A stretch of 64,000 nucleotides of DNA from a virus. Below the pieces are notes generated by a model. It searched no databases and was not told the DNA's origin. It saw only the letters and a program-made list of their open reading frames with translations. The stretch covers positions 62,001-126,000 of the IMG/VR virus record IMGVR_UViG_3300036715_000626; one strand, given 5' to 3'. This document shows, piece after piece, positions 7,577 to 15,765 of this stretch. The number at the start of each line of letters is the position of its first letter. Within the stretch, counting starts at the first letter, position 1. The translations under genes were made by a program, and so were the position numbers.

Positions 7577-7683
7577 GGCGTTACGCCTAGGCTTTTCGCT
7601 ACGGTAATACGGACTATAACGAGTCCGTAACAAAAACATACATTTATCGCCACCACTCAATGCTAATAAAGCACTCAATGGTA
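7577..7683 (-). ncRNA. Structured RNA element, copy B
   Basis: It contains the second copy (7651-7683) of the 33-base repeat, then a 7-bp hairpin ACGGACT/AGTCCGT (7609-7628) and a GGCGT-ACGCC hairpin (7577-7587). It starts right after the promoter at 7689-7717, so it is probably at the 5' end of the transcript that includes the tRNAs. Function unknown. Confidence 0.5.
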
Positions 7684-7688
7684 ACCAC

Positions 7689-7717
7689 AATCTAATATTA
7701 TAATATAGGGGTAAAAT
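7689..7717 (-). promoter_or_regulatory. Early-type promoter for the RNA block
   Basis: Minus-strand TTACCCCTATATTATAATATTAG contains the shared TATATTAT core and the upstream C-rich ACCC seen at other sites. No protein gene follows within 800 bases, so it most likely drives the structured RNAs and tRNAs. Confidence 0.55.
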
Positions 7718-7863
7718 AAACTCGAACTTATACGCAACAATAACCTACGACGAAACACATTAGTTATTGTGCATATAAGAGTGTCAACCGTGTACGTATA
7801 ACACCTATCAGTATTAAAGTTAATATTCATAGGTAGTATATTATGGTCATAATAATCTATTCT

Positions 7864-7916
7864 GATAAAAAATTATTGCATCACCATTACTCATATTGAG
7901 AGGGAACATCCCTCTC
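7864..7916 (-). terminator. Probable terminator after the shell-protein candidate
   Basis: An 8-bp perfect stem GAGAGGGA/TCCCTCTC (7898-7916, loop of 3) begins eight bases after the stop at 7924. A six-T tract follows about 25 bases further on, further than usual here. Confidence 0.5.
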
Positions 7917-7923
7917 AGATCGT

Positions 7924-9786
7924 TTAATAACGACCGAAACCCATATTAGAGTATCCGGTACCGAAGTTCGGCCCAGCGCTAATATTTTGACGAGCAAACC
8001 CAGAGGCATTTGTAATACCAGTGTTTTGATAGTGTTGTCCAACAAGACCGATATTGGTGTTTTCTGTAAACACGATTTCTGGTTCGTAACGAACATCAAG
8101 ACCGGCTGCTGTTGCTGCGTTTGCAAGAGTTGTGATAAAGTCAGCTGTGAATGTAACACGGATAGCTTTACCAGCGATTTCTGCATCAGGCATGATGCGA
8201 GATATGACATCTACACGATTGATAAATGGATCAGATCCACCATTCAAATCACGTGGAAGTGATGAGTAGACATATTTGTTCATAACCGCGGTATCACCAT
8301 TTTTAGCGCATACGAATGCCAAGTCGACATCACGGATATCGCGCTCACCAGATTTATCAGCCCAAACACCAGTAGGTACAACAACACCAGAAGTAGCGAA
8401 GATGTTACCGATTGGGAAATCTGATGGGAAGTTACCATCTGTCAACCAGTTAGCTGCTGCGATAAGCTCTTTAGCCGCTGCTGTTTTGTTTTCGTTGTTA
8501 CCCGGTTGGGCCGCCTGTGAGAATATCGAAAGATATGATGTTTGTGGTCCGAATGACGGAATATCCAAAGATACTACCGGCGCAAGACTGAACATTTGAC
8601 CAATGATCCCGTAGATTTCATCTGTGGTATTTTTCTTACTTGTAAGATCAAGTACCGCGCCGATACCATTAGGATTACCTTCAAGGTTGGTGATCATGTT
8701 CAATACACCTGGGGTACGATCGTTACGTGGAGTAAGAGCTGCCATCCACATATTCTTTTGAGTCATAACCATACCGGCGATCAAACCAAGAAGTGCGAAA
8801 CCTGTTGTAGGCATAGCCACCGCATCACTTGTAATCACAATATGTGGTTTAAGACGTAGTTGTGATACCATAGGCATACCTGGAACTTGCGTTTGAACAT
8901 TGTCAGGAATAGCATCGATATAACCAGAAACCGCAGCAAGTGTTTGACGACCAGTGTCAGCGTTCAACGAATGGAATTGTTGTTGTGTGTTAACACGTAA
9001 CAATTCGATACGCCAGTCTGTACGTACTGGGCGACCTGATTCATCACGAGATACAGGGTTACCCATATTTGACTCTATTTTAAGCATTGATTCACCAGAA
9101 CGACCGACCGCTTCACGGATATTCAAATCACGGGTTGTGCCGCTCGTAAGAGCTGCTTCTACGTTCAACGCGTTGAATGCAATTGGCGCGATACGACGCG
9201 CAAGCGTCGCAACATCTTCATGTGTAGCATGTACGACAAGACCGTCAACGGTGACAAATTCAGTATTTTCACCGTACTCTTTAGAAAGTGCAGATACGAT
9301 GATACGCATCAATTCAGAATCGATTGCGTCGTCAGTTGTGAAGATAAATGGACGAGTATTTGTTTTAATCGCTTGGTTAACTTCATTTGTGATTTCGATC
9401 GCTTTCATAGGACGGCGACCAGTGTCCTCGAGAAGTAACGTATAGTAGTTAACTACGCCGCCGTCCGATTTAGAAATCACGATAGTGCTGTACGCAATAC
9501 CAGTAAAAATTTCTTTGTCAATAACCGTCACACGAGGACGTTGTGCGGTTAGAATTGGTTTGAACGTTTCCAACAATGCGTTACCGATGTTCATAGTATA
9601 TTCTGAACCTTGGTTAGTGGACATTGTGTAAATGTCACGACCGCCAAAACCTATTCCCATAGGGGTTTGCATTTTAGCACCCATATTTGATTTAAGATCT
9701 GCAACTGCTGCGGCTGTTTGCGTAGCTCCTACTGAAGCACCTGCGTTTGGTTTTTGATTGTTGTTAGCATCTGAGTTTACACCCAT
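7924..9786 (-). CDS. chmA: Chimallin-like phage nucleus shell protein (candidate)
   Basis: A 620-residue protein, within the roughly 600-631 residue range of chimallins. It has a disordered Asn/Gln/Ala N-terminus, then GIGFGGRDIYTMSTN, a mixed alpha/beta core (VVNYYTLLLEDTGRRPMKA) and a flexible Gly/Asn/Tyr C-terminus. It is an isolated gene with a very strong AAGGAGA site, its own early-type promoter and codon use suggesting high expression. Chimallin forms the lattice that encloses replicating phage DNA. The tubulin and two RNAP sets elsewhere in the window fit this. The main alternative is another abundant virion protein; the major capsid protein would normally be late and in the structural cluster. 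The identification rests on general resemblance, not an alignment. Confidence 0.65.
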   Translation of the reverse strand: MGVNSDANNNQKPNAGASVGATQTAAAVADLKSNMGAKMQTPMGIGFGGRDIYTMSTNQGSEYTMNIGNALLETFKPILTAQRPRVTVIDKEIFTGIAYSTIVISKSDGGVVNYYTLLLEDTGRRPMKAIEITNEVNQAIKTNTRPFIFTTDDAIDSELMRIIVSALSKEYGENTEFVTVDGLVVHATHEDVATLARRIAPIAFNALNVEAALTSGTTRDLNIREAVGRSGESMLKIESNMGNPVSRDESGRPVRTDWRIELLRVNTQQQFHSLNADTGRQTLAAVSGYIDAIPDNVQTQVPGMPMVSQLRLKPHIVITSDAVAMPTTGFALLGLIAGMVMTQKNMWMAALTPRNDRTPGVLNMITNLEGNPNGIGAVLDLTSKKNTTDEIYGIIGQMFSLAPVVSLDIPSFGPQTSYLSIFSQAAQPGNNENKTAAAKELIAAANWLTDGNFPSDFPIGNIFATSGVVVPTGVWADKSGERDIRDVDLAFVCAKNGDTAVMNKYVYSSLPRDLNGGSDPFINRVDVISRIMPDAEIAGKAIRVTFTADFITTLANAATAAGLDVRYEPEIVFTENTNIGLVGQHYQNTGITNASGFARQNISAGPNFGTGYSNMGFGRY

Positions 9787-9800
9787 AATATCTCCTTGGA

Positions 9801-9818
9801 TAGTTTGTCGACAAACTA
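9801..9818 (-). promoter_or_regulatory. Leader palindrome before the shell-protein candidate
   Basis: TAGTTTGTCGACAAACTA, an 18-base perfect palindrome, lies directly before the AAGGAGA site. It could form a hairpin influencing translation or mRNA stability. Confidence 0.45.
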
Positions 9819-9847
9819 CGATTTGTTTGTATAAGTATAACTTACAC

Positions 9848-9870
9848 TATCTAAATGATATGTGGTTATT
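9848..9870 (-). promoter_or_regulatory. Early-type promoter variant
   Basis: Minus-strand AATAACCACATATCATTTAGATA matches the shared AACC-NTATATTATTNATATAG pattern with several substitutions. It lies 60 bases before the chimallin-candidate start. Confidence 0.45.
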
Positions 9871-10009
9871 TTTTATTCTAAAAACATATTAATTAGATAT
9901 TTCGGTCACAGCGGGTTGTGTATCTACACCATTAGATGTAGTTTACTTTTATCATATATATAGTTATATGTTTAAAAAAATATTTTATTGATTACTTAAA
10001 GGAAATTAC

Positions 10010-11104
10010 ATGTTTAGTTACTTTCTAAATAATAACATAGACACTACTGAATATGTTGTTAAAGAATACTCACGGTTTGAATATTTCCAACGTCGGTACC
10101 GTCACGAACTTGATAAAGTAGTAAACTATTATAAATTAAGAGAACGTACTGTTAACAATAGACACATACTGAGCAGATTAGTCAATATGATAGCTCCTAA
10201 TATAAATCTCGATGATGTTACTTATTTAAAGATAGTAACCGCTACTGCTAAATACGTTAGTAAACAATTTGGTATTACCAGTACTATCAACTATGGAATA
10301 GCTCATGAGAGTATATTTTATGGGCAAAATTCAACAGAGTTACTTATATACACAGAGACAAGTATAGACTTAGCATATGTTGCTAAAAACTATGATGCTA
10401 TAGCTAGTGTAAAACCTATCTATCATGAAGATACCGATTTAGACTATTATGTACCTATGGGTACTAAGGATTTACGTAAACCATCTTTATCTGTTTTTGA
10501 AATAGATATCGTTATGATGCTGATGCAATATAAATACTGGGCTCTTGACAGAATCTATTCAGACCTCGGAACTAACCCCAATGTATTTGTAGCGACTGTC
10601 GTTATTCCTAATATGGTTTACCAAACATTTGATTTAGCCTTATGGAACAGATTTGTAGCTATTCACCGAACGGATTATATTCCTAAGTTTGTTATTAAAC
10701 ACCCATTCCCACTTATAAACTTCGATGATAAAGCGGATAATATCTACCGCGACATCTTAAAATATGTTAGTAATAATATAATACCTCTCAGAGGTCTTTT
10801 AGAGACTATTCCAGCTGCTTATTCTGTTAACATGGATAATGTACTTGCAATAGATATAAATTACTATACTGCTCAATCTGAATGGGTTATATGGTTATCC
10901 CGTATCTTTGTAATAAACGATCTTATTGATATCCTTGGTGAAAAAGGTCGTATTAGAAATGTTCTTTTAATAAATGAGCTTCCTGTTAAAATGCGTTTAT
11001 TAGATAACCGAAGTACTAGACTTGAAGGTATGTTACCTGAAGTTATTTACAATAGATATATCGATACTATCAATTCTATTAAAGAAAAAGTAGGAAAAAG
11101 ATAA
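10010..11104 (+). CDS. Hypothetical protein, 364 aa
   Basis: A 364-residue soluble protein rich in Tyr, Ile and Asn, with an AAAGGAA site before ATG. It is divergent from the chimallin candidate and its stop lies next to a tRNA-like gene on the other strand. I see no catalytic motif; RNAP beta' C-terminal signatures were looked for and not found. It has no membrane segments. Function unknown. Confidence 0.8.
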   Translation: MFSYFLNNNIDTTEYVVKEYSRFEYFQRRYRHELDKVVNYYKLRERTVNNRHILSRLVNMIAPNINLDDVTYLKIVTATAKYVSKQFGITSTINYGIAHESIFYGQNSTELLIYTETSIDLAYVAKNYDAIASVKPIYHEDTDLDYYVPMGTKDLRKPSLSVFEIDIVMMLMQYKYWALDRIYSDLGTNPNVFVATVVIPNMVYQTFDLALWNRFVAIHRTDYIPKFVIKHPFPLINFDDKADNIYRDILKYVSNNIIPLRGLLETIPAAYSVNMDNVLAIDINYYTAQSEWVIWLSRIFVINDLIDILGEKGRIRNVLLINELPVKMRLLDNRSTRLEGMLPEVIYNRYIDTINSIKEKVGKR

Positions 11105-11107
11105 GAA

Positions 11108-11180
11108 AAAAATAGGCTGGATTCGAACCAGCGACCGATAGCCCTTGCGGGCTATAACTCTACCACTGAGCTACTATATA
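11108..11180 (-). tRNA. tRNA-like gene, Cys(GCA)-like, abnormal anticodon arm
   Basis: It has a good D arm (GCTC-AGTGGTA-GAG) and T arm (GCTGG-TTCGAAT-CCAGC). The acceptor is weak (TATATAG/CTATTTT, five of seven pairs) with no encoded CCA. The anticodon arm ATAGCCC-GCAA-GGGCTAT can close as a 7-bp stem on a GCAA tetraloop; forced to seven bases the loop is CCGCAAG (anticodon GCA), lacking U33. It is probably a degenerate tRNA or tRNA mimic. Its 5' end overlaps a promoter. Confidence 0.5.
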
Positions 11181-11202
11181 ATAATAATATAGGGTTATAA
11201 AT
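11178..11202 (-). promoter_or_regulatory. Early-type promoter overlapping the tRNA-like gene
   Basis: Minus-strand TTATAACCCTATATTATTATTATAT ends at the 5' side of the tRNA-like sequence and has the full AACCC-TATATTATTA pattern. Confidence 0.6.
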
Positions 11203-11206
11203 AAAT

Positions 11207-11252
11207 CAAAATAAAAAGGTTAAGATAGCACTACCATTGGTAGTGCTATCTT
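11207..11252 (-). terminator. Intrinsic terminator
   Basis: A 15-bp perfect stem (AAGATAGCACTACCA, single-base loop or slightly opened) is followed on the minus strand by AACCTTTTTATTTTG, directly after the stop of the Cys-rich gene at 11253. Confidence 0.85.
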
Positions 11253-11555
11253 TTAATCTTCATATCCGGAACCGCCACATACATCGCATGTTTTTTCGCA
11301 ACGTCGGTTATCGTCATCGTAAATATCATCATCTACAACACCGGTGCCGCCACATCCATCACATTTATTTTTCTCTTCGTAAGCCATAGTACCCTCCTTT
11401 AAAGAATCTGCTTCTTGACAAATTTGTTTATACGAATTCCGTACTAAAGTCATATACCCGCTACCACCACAATTACTGCATGTTTCTGTAACATTATTGC
11501 TCTTAACATATCCTGTGTGGTTACACGTCGGACACCCAACACTAACACTACCCAT
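11253..11555 (-). CDS. DnaJ-type cysteine-rich zinc protein, 100 aa
   Basis: Four CxxCxGxG-like modules are visible: CPTCNHTG, CSNCGGSG, CDGCGGTG and CDVCGGSG. This is the layout of the DnaJ central zinc-binding domain, which has two zinc sites. There is no J domain or client-binding domain, so it is not a full co-chaperone. It has an AAAGGAG site and its own early-type promoter, and the neighbour upstream shares the motif. A role in protein folding or as an RNA/protein-binding zinc module is inference. Confidence 0.8.
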   Translation of the reverse strand: MGSVSVGCPTCNHTGYVKSNNVTETCSNCGGSGYMTLVRNSYKQICQEADSLKEGTMAYEEKNKCDGCGGTGVVDDDIYDDDNRRCEKTCDVCGGSGYED

Positions 11556-11574
11556 ATAAACTCCTTTGTCATTA

Positions 11575-11600
11575 CAACTTAATAATATATAATTATTCCC
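11575..11600 (-). promoter_or_regulatory. Early-type promoter for the Cys-rich gene
   Basis: Minus-strand AATAATTATATATTATTAAGTTG lies 20 bases before the ribosome binding site of the gene at 11555 and overlaps the 3' end of the upstream gene. Confidence 0.5.
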
Positions 11601-11778
11601 ATGCGGAAATAATCTTTTTATTAGGTACTAAAGTTAATATCCACCCGGTACCTATACACGTAGGACAGATACGTGTAACGATACCATGCTCGGCCTCAAA
11701 CTCTTCTGGGAGTTGTCCTGTGCCAAAACATTCTTTACAATATTCTTTACTCTCTGTAAACCCTTCAATCGTGCACAT
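11593..11778 (-). CDS. Small zinc protein, 61 aa, DnaJ-like CxxC pairs
   Basis: Two CxxC modules (CKECFGTG and CPTCIGTGW) match half of a DnaJ-type zinc domain, a shorter paralogue of the 100-aa gene downstream. It has a TAGGAGA site before ATG 11778 and lies nine bases after the Rad50-like gene stop. Function unknown beyond likely zinc binding. Confidence 0.7.
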   Translation of the reverse strand: MCTIEGFTESKEYCKECFGTGQLPEEFEAEHGIVTRICPTCIGTGWILTLVPNKKIISAWE

Positions 11779-11786
11779 AAATTCTC

Positions 11787-14237
11787 CTATATCGTTGTTA
11801 ACTTCATATTGGCATTTACACTTTTCACATCTCCGTACATACTAGGATCCCCTAAGATATTAATATCGCTATTAGTAAATCTTCCATACATACTTTCAAA
11901 ATGCGATACCATGAATATCTGTTTAAAGTGTCCTGCGAAAATTGATTCTATTATATCGTATGCCTTAACTCGATGATGTTTATCAAAAGTTCTAGCAAAC
12001 TCATCCAATATAAGCGGTGCGTCGATTATCTTAGAGTATTTAATAAATACTATTTTAAAAGCTAAATCCACTATCTCCTGCATAGAACTAGATAGTTTAC
12101 TAACATCTTCTATTACTTCACTTCCATCTACTCTAACTGGAAATTTATAATCCAAATCACTACCTTCTGAAATAGTCGAAGGTAATATCTCTATATCGTA
12201 AGACCATACTTTAGATATAATGTTATTCATATCCCGAATATAGTTATTTAAAAAACTATTAATACTTTTAGCGATAATGCCTTCAGAAGGAGATAACTCT
12301 TTTACCAACAACTTAAGAACCTTTTCTTTGGTGGTAAGTATTTCTATTTCATTAGTATCGTTAGTTATCTTGTTAACATACGTATTGTTAGATGCTATGC
12401 GTTGTTCTATTTCAGCCATTTGTTGTTTAAGTTGTGAAACAAGGTCTGTAATATACTTATTACGTACTTGATCCACTGTTACTCCGATACCACGATTAAT
12501 ATTCTTTAGAGTAGTTCGTAACTCAAAATGAGCTTTCTCTATTTTAGTTAGATCTGATATTAGTTTATTATAACCTATAATTTCTTGTTGTTTAGAATAG
12601 ACTATTTTAATATAAGAACTTAGATTTGTTTCTAGTTCTTCTATATTCTTAAGATTATTTTCTTTTATTATCTTGTTAATGGTTTTGATATTTTCAAGAT
12701 CTTTTTCTAACATCTTAAGTTGCTTACTCTTTTCGGCGATACTACACCATTCTTCTAAACGGTTCTTAACCATATTGAGTTTATTAACAACTGAAGCTGA
12801 ACTTTCTTTAAGATTAGTCTCAGTAAGGATATACGTCCATATAGGACGTACTAGAGGAATAGAAAGACTGTAGGTATGTAATTCCTTAACTAACTCTTTG
12901 TATTCGTTATAAGTAGTCAATACGAGACTGTTACTATCGATATAGGTTCTTAACTTATCAAGTTCTACTTTAAGTATATCTTTATCTCTTAGAAGTATCT
13001 TTTGATTATCTTGGTCAAAATGATGATACCAAGAATTACCACATTGTTTACACGATACTTTATTTTCATCAGTTTTGTGTTTTTCAATATGTTCTAACTC
13101 TTTAACAATAAGATTATAACGAGTTTCTTTAGCTTTGTATTCTTTACTAGCTATATCTACCGAACTCATAAGTTTTACCATCTCAGAATTATCTTTATTT
13201 ATGTTCTTATATTCGTCAAGTCTCGCTAGCACACCTATGACTTCAAAATATGTATCGTTTATAACGCTATATATATTTTCTACGTTATCAAGAGTTACGC
13301 CATCTATAGTTAGCTTACTTTCGGATATTAATTTTGTTATGTTTAATATCTCGTGTGTTAGCTCTTCTTCGGATTTAAGAGCTTTACTATCAAAGCTACT
13401 TAGTTTATCCTTAATAGCAGTAATACTGGAATTATAAAAGATAATTTCATTTTCTAATATACTTATTTTACTTTTTATATCATTTACATTAACCGTTAAT
13501 AACCCAACATTAGAACTGTATATTTTGGTTATCTCTCTATTAGCAATGTTTAACTTATCGTACATACTATCTAAGTCTACCGCTCTGTCTACATCGTGCT
13601 TGTAGAGCGAGATAAGATATTCTACATAATTAGATAACATGACCAGATTTGTTTTATAACGTTCTAGTTCTTTATCTTCAATAACAGTAGATTTTATCTT
13701 TAAGATATTCTCTTGTAATATTTTAATACCACCAACGATATCTCTGTGCCTCTGCCGTAATTCATTATATACTCGTAAAGGATATGTGTAGTCGATGTTA
13801 GATATATCGCTAAAGACTTTTTTACGTTCTACCGCCGGCATTGAGGTAAATTTAGTATTTCCTAATAAGATACTGTGTATGTAACCAGTAACTTGAAAAT
13901 GTTCTTTAACCAATTCAATCTGAACTGATTTAGTACCACCTTGATTTAACTCTGTGTTATTAAATAAAAAACTATGTTTATTACCTAACTCACCACCAGA
14001 ACTTAATATATAATAACTGTTGTTATGTTCTATTTCGATTATCTTGTACCCACCTTCGTTAAACTCGCGTTTAAGATCAGGTGGGACTGGTGTTAACATG
14101 TATAGTAGACTACTCTTACCTTGACCGTTACCACCAAGTATCAATTGTATATTTTGTTCTGGAGTATATTCTAACGTTTCAATATTGGATAAAAATAATC
14201 GTTTGTATCTAAATAAAATTAATTTCTTAATTACCAC
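11787..14237 (-). CDS. Rad50/SbcC-like SMC-type ATPase, 816 aa
   Basis: The architecture is that of Rad50/SbcC. A Walker A (GGNGQGKSS, about residues 36-44) follows the N-terminal ATPase lobe, then a long coiled coil broken by a zinc-hook CxxC (CKQCGNSW, about residue 400). The return coil leads to the second lobe with a signature-like LSSSMQEIVDLA and Walker B (PLILDEFA, about residue 745). The start is GTG 14237 with AAGGAGA. Such proteins, with an Mre11/SbcD-type nuclease, process DNA ends; T4 gp46/gp47 do so in recombination-dependent replication. The nuclease partner is not in this window. Confidence 0.9.
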   Translation of the reverse strand: MVIKKLILFRYKRLFLSNIETLEYTPEQNIQLILGGNGQGKSSLLYMLTPVPPDLKREFNEGGYKIIEIEHNNSYYILSSGGELGNKHSFLFNNTELNQGGTKSVQIELVKEHFQVTGYIHSILLGNTKFTSMPAVERKKVFSDISNIDYTYPLRVYNELRQRHRDIVGGIKILQENILKIKSTVIEDKELERYKTNLVMLSNYVEYLISLYKHDVDRAVDLDSMYDKLNIANREITKIYSSNVGLLTVNVNDIKSKISILENEIIFYNSSITAIKDKLSSFDSKALKSEEELTHEILNITKLISESKLTIDGVTLDNVENIYSVINDTYFEVIGVLARLDEYKNINKDNSEMVKLMSSVDIASKEYKAKETRYNLIVKELEHIEKHKTDENKVSCKQCGNSWYHHFDQDNQKILLRDKDILKVELDKLRTYIDSNSLVLTTYNEYKELVKELHTYSLSIPLVRPIWTYILTETNLKESSASVVNKLNMVKNRLEEWCSIAEKSKQLKMLEKDLENIKTINKIIKENNLKNIEELETNLSSYIKIVYSKQQEIIGYNKLISDLTKIEKAHFELRTTLKNINRGIGVTVDQVRNKYITDLVSQLKQQMAEIEQRIASNNTYVNKITNDTNEIEILTTKEKVLKLLVKELSPSEGIIAKSINSFLNNYIRDMNNIISKVWSYDIEILPSTISEGSDLDYKFPVRVDGSEVIEDVSKLSSSMQEIVDLAFKIVFIKYSKIIDAPLILDEFARTFDKHHRVKAYDIIESIFAGHFKQIFMVSHFESMYGRFTNSDINILGDPSMYGDVKSVNANMKLTTI

Positions 14238-14287
14238 AATATCTCCTTATAGTTCTTACTTAATTTGGTCTTTTATAAAAACTATTT

Positions 14288-14332
14288 AAGAAAAAAATAC
14301 CTAGTTAGTAACGGGATATCCCGTTACTAACT
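14288..14332 (-). terminator. Intrinsic terminator
   Basis: A 30-base perfect palindrome (14303-14332, AGTTAGTAACGGGAT and its complement) is followed on the minus strand by AGGTATTTTTTTCTT. It begins at the dUTPase stop. Confidence 0.9.
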
Positions 14333-15156
14333 TAGTCTTGTTTATCCGTGTTATGGTCGATAACTCTTTTGTAAGTTTCGCTAAGCCATGTTTCAGCATC
14401 AGCTAAAGATAATACCACGTCATCATTAAGATCACTTACGTAGTTGAACATGACAACATTATCTTCAATTACTGTATCAAGGTCGTACATGTTCCAATTT
14501 TTAATATAGGTACCTTCTTTATAGCCATTTGCACTACGTACTAGGTTAAGTGCGTTTTTACCAATATACAGATTTACCATATCGTTAAAACTAAACGAAT
14601 AGTACGTCTCTAACAGGTACTGGATATAATATATGATTTCCAAGTTTTCAGGTAACCTCATAAGACTGTCGGATAACAGTTGGAGTAAATTATCCACATT
14701 ATCAGAATTGGTTCGATGCGTTTCGGTAATAGTATTAAGATCGTCTTTATGAAGTTCTAAAAACTCTTCATATGTATAGACTTCTTCAATACGCGCAATT
14801 GCTGCCGTAATCAACGCCGCGTTATCGTACTCTACTTGTTGATCCTCAGGAAGTTCTGAATTGATTTTCAAAATATCTTTCGCCAACGAAGCCAGCATCA
14901 AACTGATAACAAAATGCCATAAATCAACATACTCGATTTTAAAGTTGTTGATATCCGAAACCATGTCGATGTCTTTCCAATGTTTCCATGGAAAACAATC
15001 CAACATTTCAGATGCTTCCATACTGATACACGTCACCCAGTTAATTTCTTTACCCTTATTGGTAACTCCTGTGATCCATTCATCTCCACTGGTAGCTGTG
15101 TTTAAACTTGCTTGTAACTCTGCAAGTGAAATCAATATCTCTTTTTGTTTTGTCAT
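14332..15156 (-). CDS. Dimeric dUTPase (MazG-like all-alpha)
   Basis: The N-terminal half carries the dimeric dUTPase signatures: LAELQASLN, then GDEW...GKEINWVTC, EASEMLDCFPWKHWKD (metal-binding acidic residues) and the second metal motif EYVDLWHFVISL. It hydrolyses dUTP to dUMP, supplying dTTP precursors and keeping uracil out of DNA. The GxxW...GKxIxW...SEMLDxFxWKHWK pattern is close to dUTPases I know from Campylobacter. At 274 residues it is longer than usual, with an uncharacterised C-terminal third. An early-type promoter lies directly upstream. Confidence 0.9.
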   Translation of the reverse strand: MTKQKEILISLAELQASLNTATSGDEWITGVTNKGKEINWVTCISMEASEMLDCFPWKHWKDIDMVSDINNFKIEYVDLWHFVISLMLASLAKDILKINSELPEDQQVEYDNAALITAAIARIEEVYTYEEFLELHKDDLNTITETHRTNSDNVDNLLQLLSDSLMRLPENLEIIYYIQYLLETYYSFSFNDMVNLYIGKNALNLVRSANGYKEGTYIKNWNMYDLDTVIEDNVVMFNYVSDLNDDVVLSLADAETWLSETYKRVIDHNTDKQD

Positions 15157-15171
15157 ATGGAACCCTTTGTG

Positions 15172-15200
15172 TTATTATATATAAATAATATATGCTTAAT
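15172..15200 (-). promoter_or_regulatory. Early-type promoter for dUTPase
   Basis: Minus-strand AAGCATATATTATTTATATA lies 20-40 bases before the dUTPase start, in the divergent gap with the metalloprotease-like gene. Confidence 0.6.
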
Positions 15201-15236
15201 TATTAATTGGAACAAAAATATAATAAGGGATTGATT

Positions 15237-15626
15237 GTGGCTAAAGAAGCTATCGTTATAAATTTAAATCTAACTGATACGAATGTGTTCATATGTTTTA
15301 ATAGTAATGCCTATAGTAAGGTATACAATAGTCTTGTAGGTGATTATGAGGATTTACATACAGATGGCGTAACTACAGAAATAATGAATACGCGTACTAA
15401 AAAAATAAGTTACATAATTGGACTACAATGTGATTTTGATACATACGATCTTATAAACACTAAAGCTCTATTAGTACACGAGTTGTCACACCTAGTAACC
15501 ATGCATATGAAAGTATTTAATTTTAATTGTGATGAGTTCAGATCGGTACTATTACAGCACTTATATTTAGAGACTATTCCAGCATTAGACAACTATTACG
15601 ACAAAAAAAACAATACCAGTAACTGA
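15237..15626 (+). CDS. Small HExxH metalloprotease-like protein, 129 aa
   Basis: A zinc-protease motif HELSH (H81, E82, H85) follows a hydrophobic strand and precedes LVTMH, as in many minimal metallopeptidase folds. The start is chosen at GTG 15237 because AAGGGA lies seven bases before it; a longer TTG-started reading from 15207 lacks a site. The stop codon lies inside the convergent terminator palindrome. The substrate is unknown. The third zinc ligand is not obvious, so activity is uncertain. Confidence 0.65.
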   Translation: MAKEAIVINLNLTDTNVFICFNSNAYSKVYNSLVGDYEDLHTDGVTTEIMNTRTKKISYIIGLQCDFDTYDLINTKALLVHELSHLVTMHMKVFNFNCDEFRSVLLQHLYLETIPALDNYYDKKNNTSN

Positions 15627-15660
15627 ACCATCAAGGTTCAGTTACTTAGTTTTTTCTTTT
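15601..15660. terminator. Bidirectional terminator holding two stop codons
   Basis: Stem AGTAACTGAACC/GGTTCAGTTACT with loop ATCAA (15618-15646) is followed by T tracts in both directions. The TGA stops of the converging genes at 15626 and 15638 sit in opposite arms, so both proteins end in Ser-Asn. Confidence 0.9.
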
Positions 15661-15763
15661 TAGCTAGCAATCTAGACAATCTAGCTTTTTTTTGCTGCTC
15701 TTCATACTTCCTACGGTCGAGATCATTAAGTCTAGCTATATGAAGCCTAGCTATGTGTTTCAC
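15638..15763 (-). CDS. Basic mini-protein, 41 aa
   Basis: A GTG-started 41-codon frame begins two bases after the stop of the preceding 26-aa gene, suggesting translational coupling. The product is strongly basic, with IARLHIARLND, an RRKYEEQQKKAR helix and a KKKK tail, a likely nucleic-acid or ribosome-binding helix. It ends in the shared terminator palindrome. No family is recognised. Confidence 0.5.
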   Translation of the reverse strand: MKHIARLHIARLNDLDRRKYEEQQKKARLSRLLAKKKKLSN

Positions 15764-15765
15764 GA

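Noticed and set aside
8954-9445. Plus-strand frame opposite the chimallin candidate
   Set aside because: It is a shadow of a strongly biased coding sequence, without a start site or context.
7924-9786. Major capsid protein
   Set aside because: It has an early-type promoter, is isolated beside tRNA genes and lies outside the structural cluster. It is not fully excluded.
10010-11104. RNAP beta' C-terminal subunit (next to ChmA in phiKZ)
   Set aside because: None of the trigger-loop or bridge-helix signatures could be found in the 364 residues.
15207-15236. Longer TTG start for the metalloprotease-like gene
   Set aside because: It has no ribosome binding site; AAGGGA fits the GTG at 15237.
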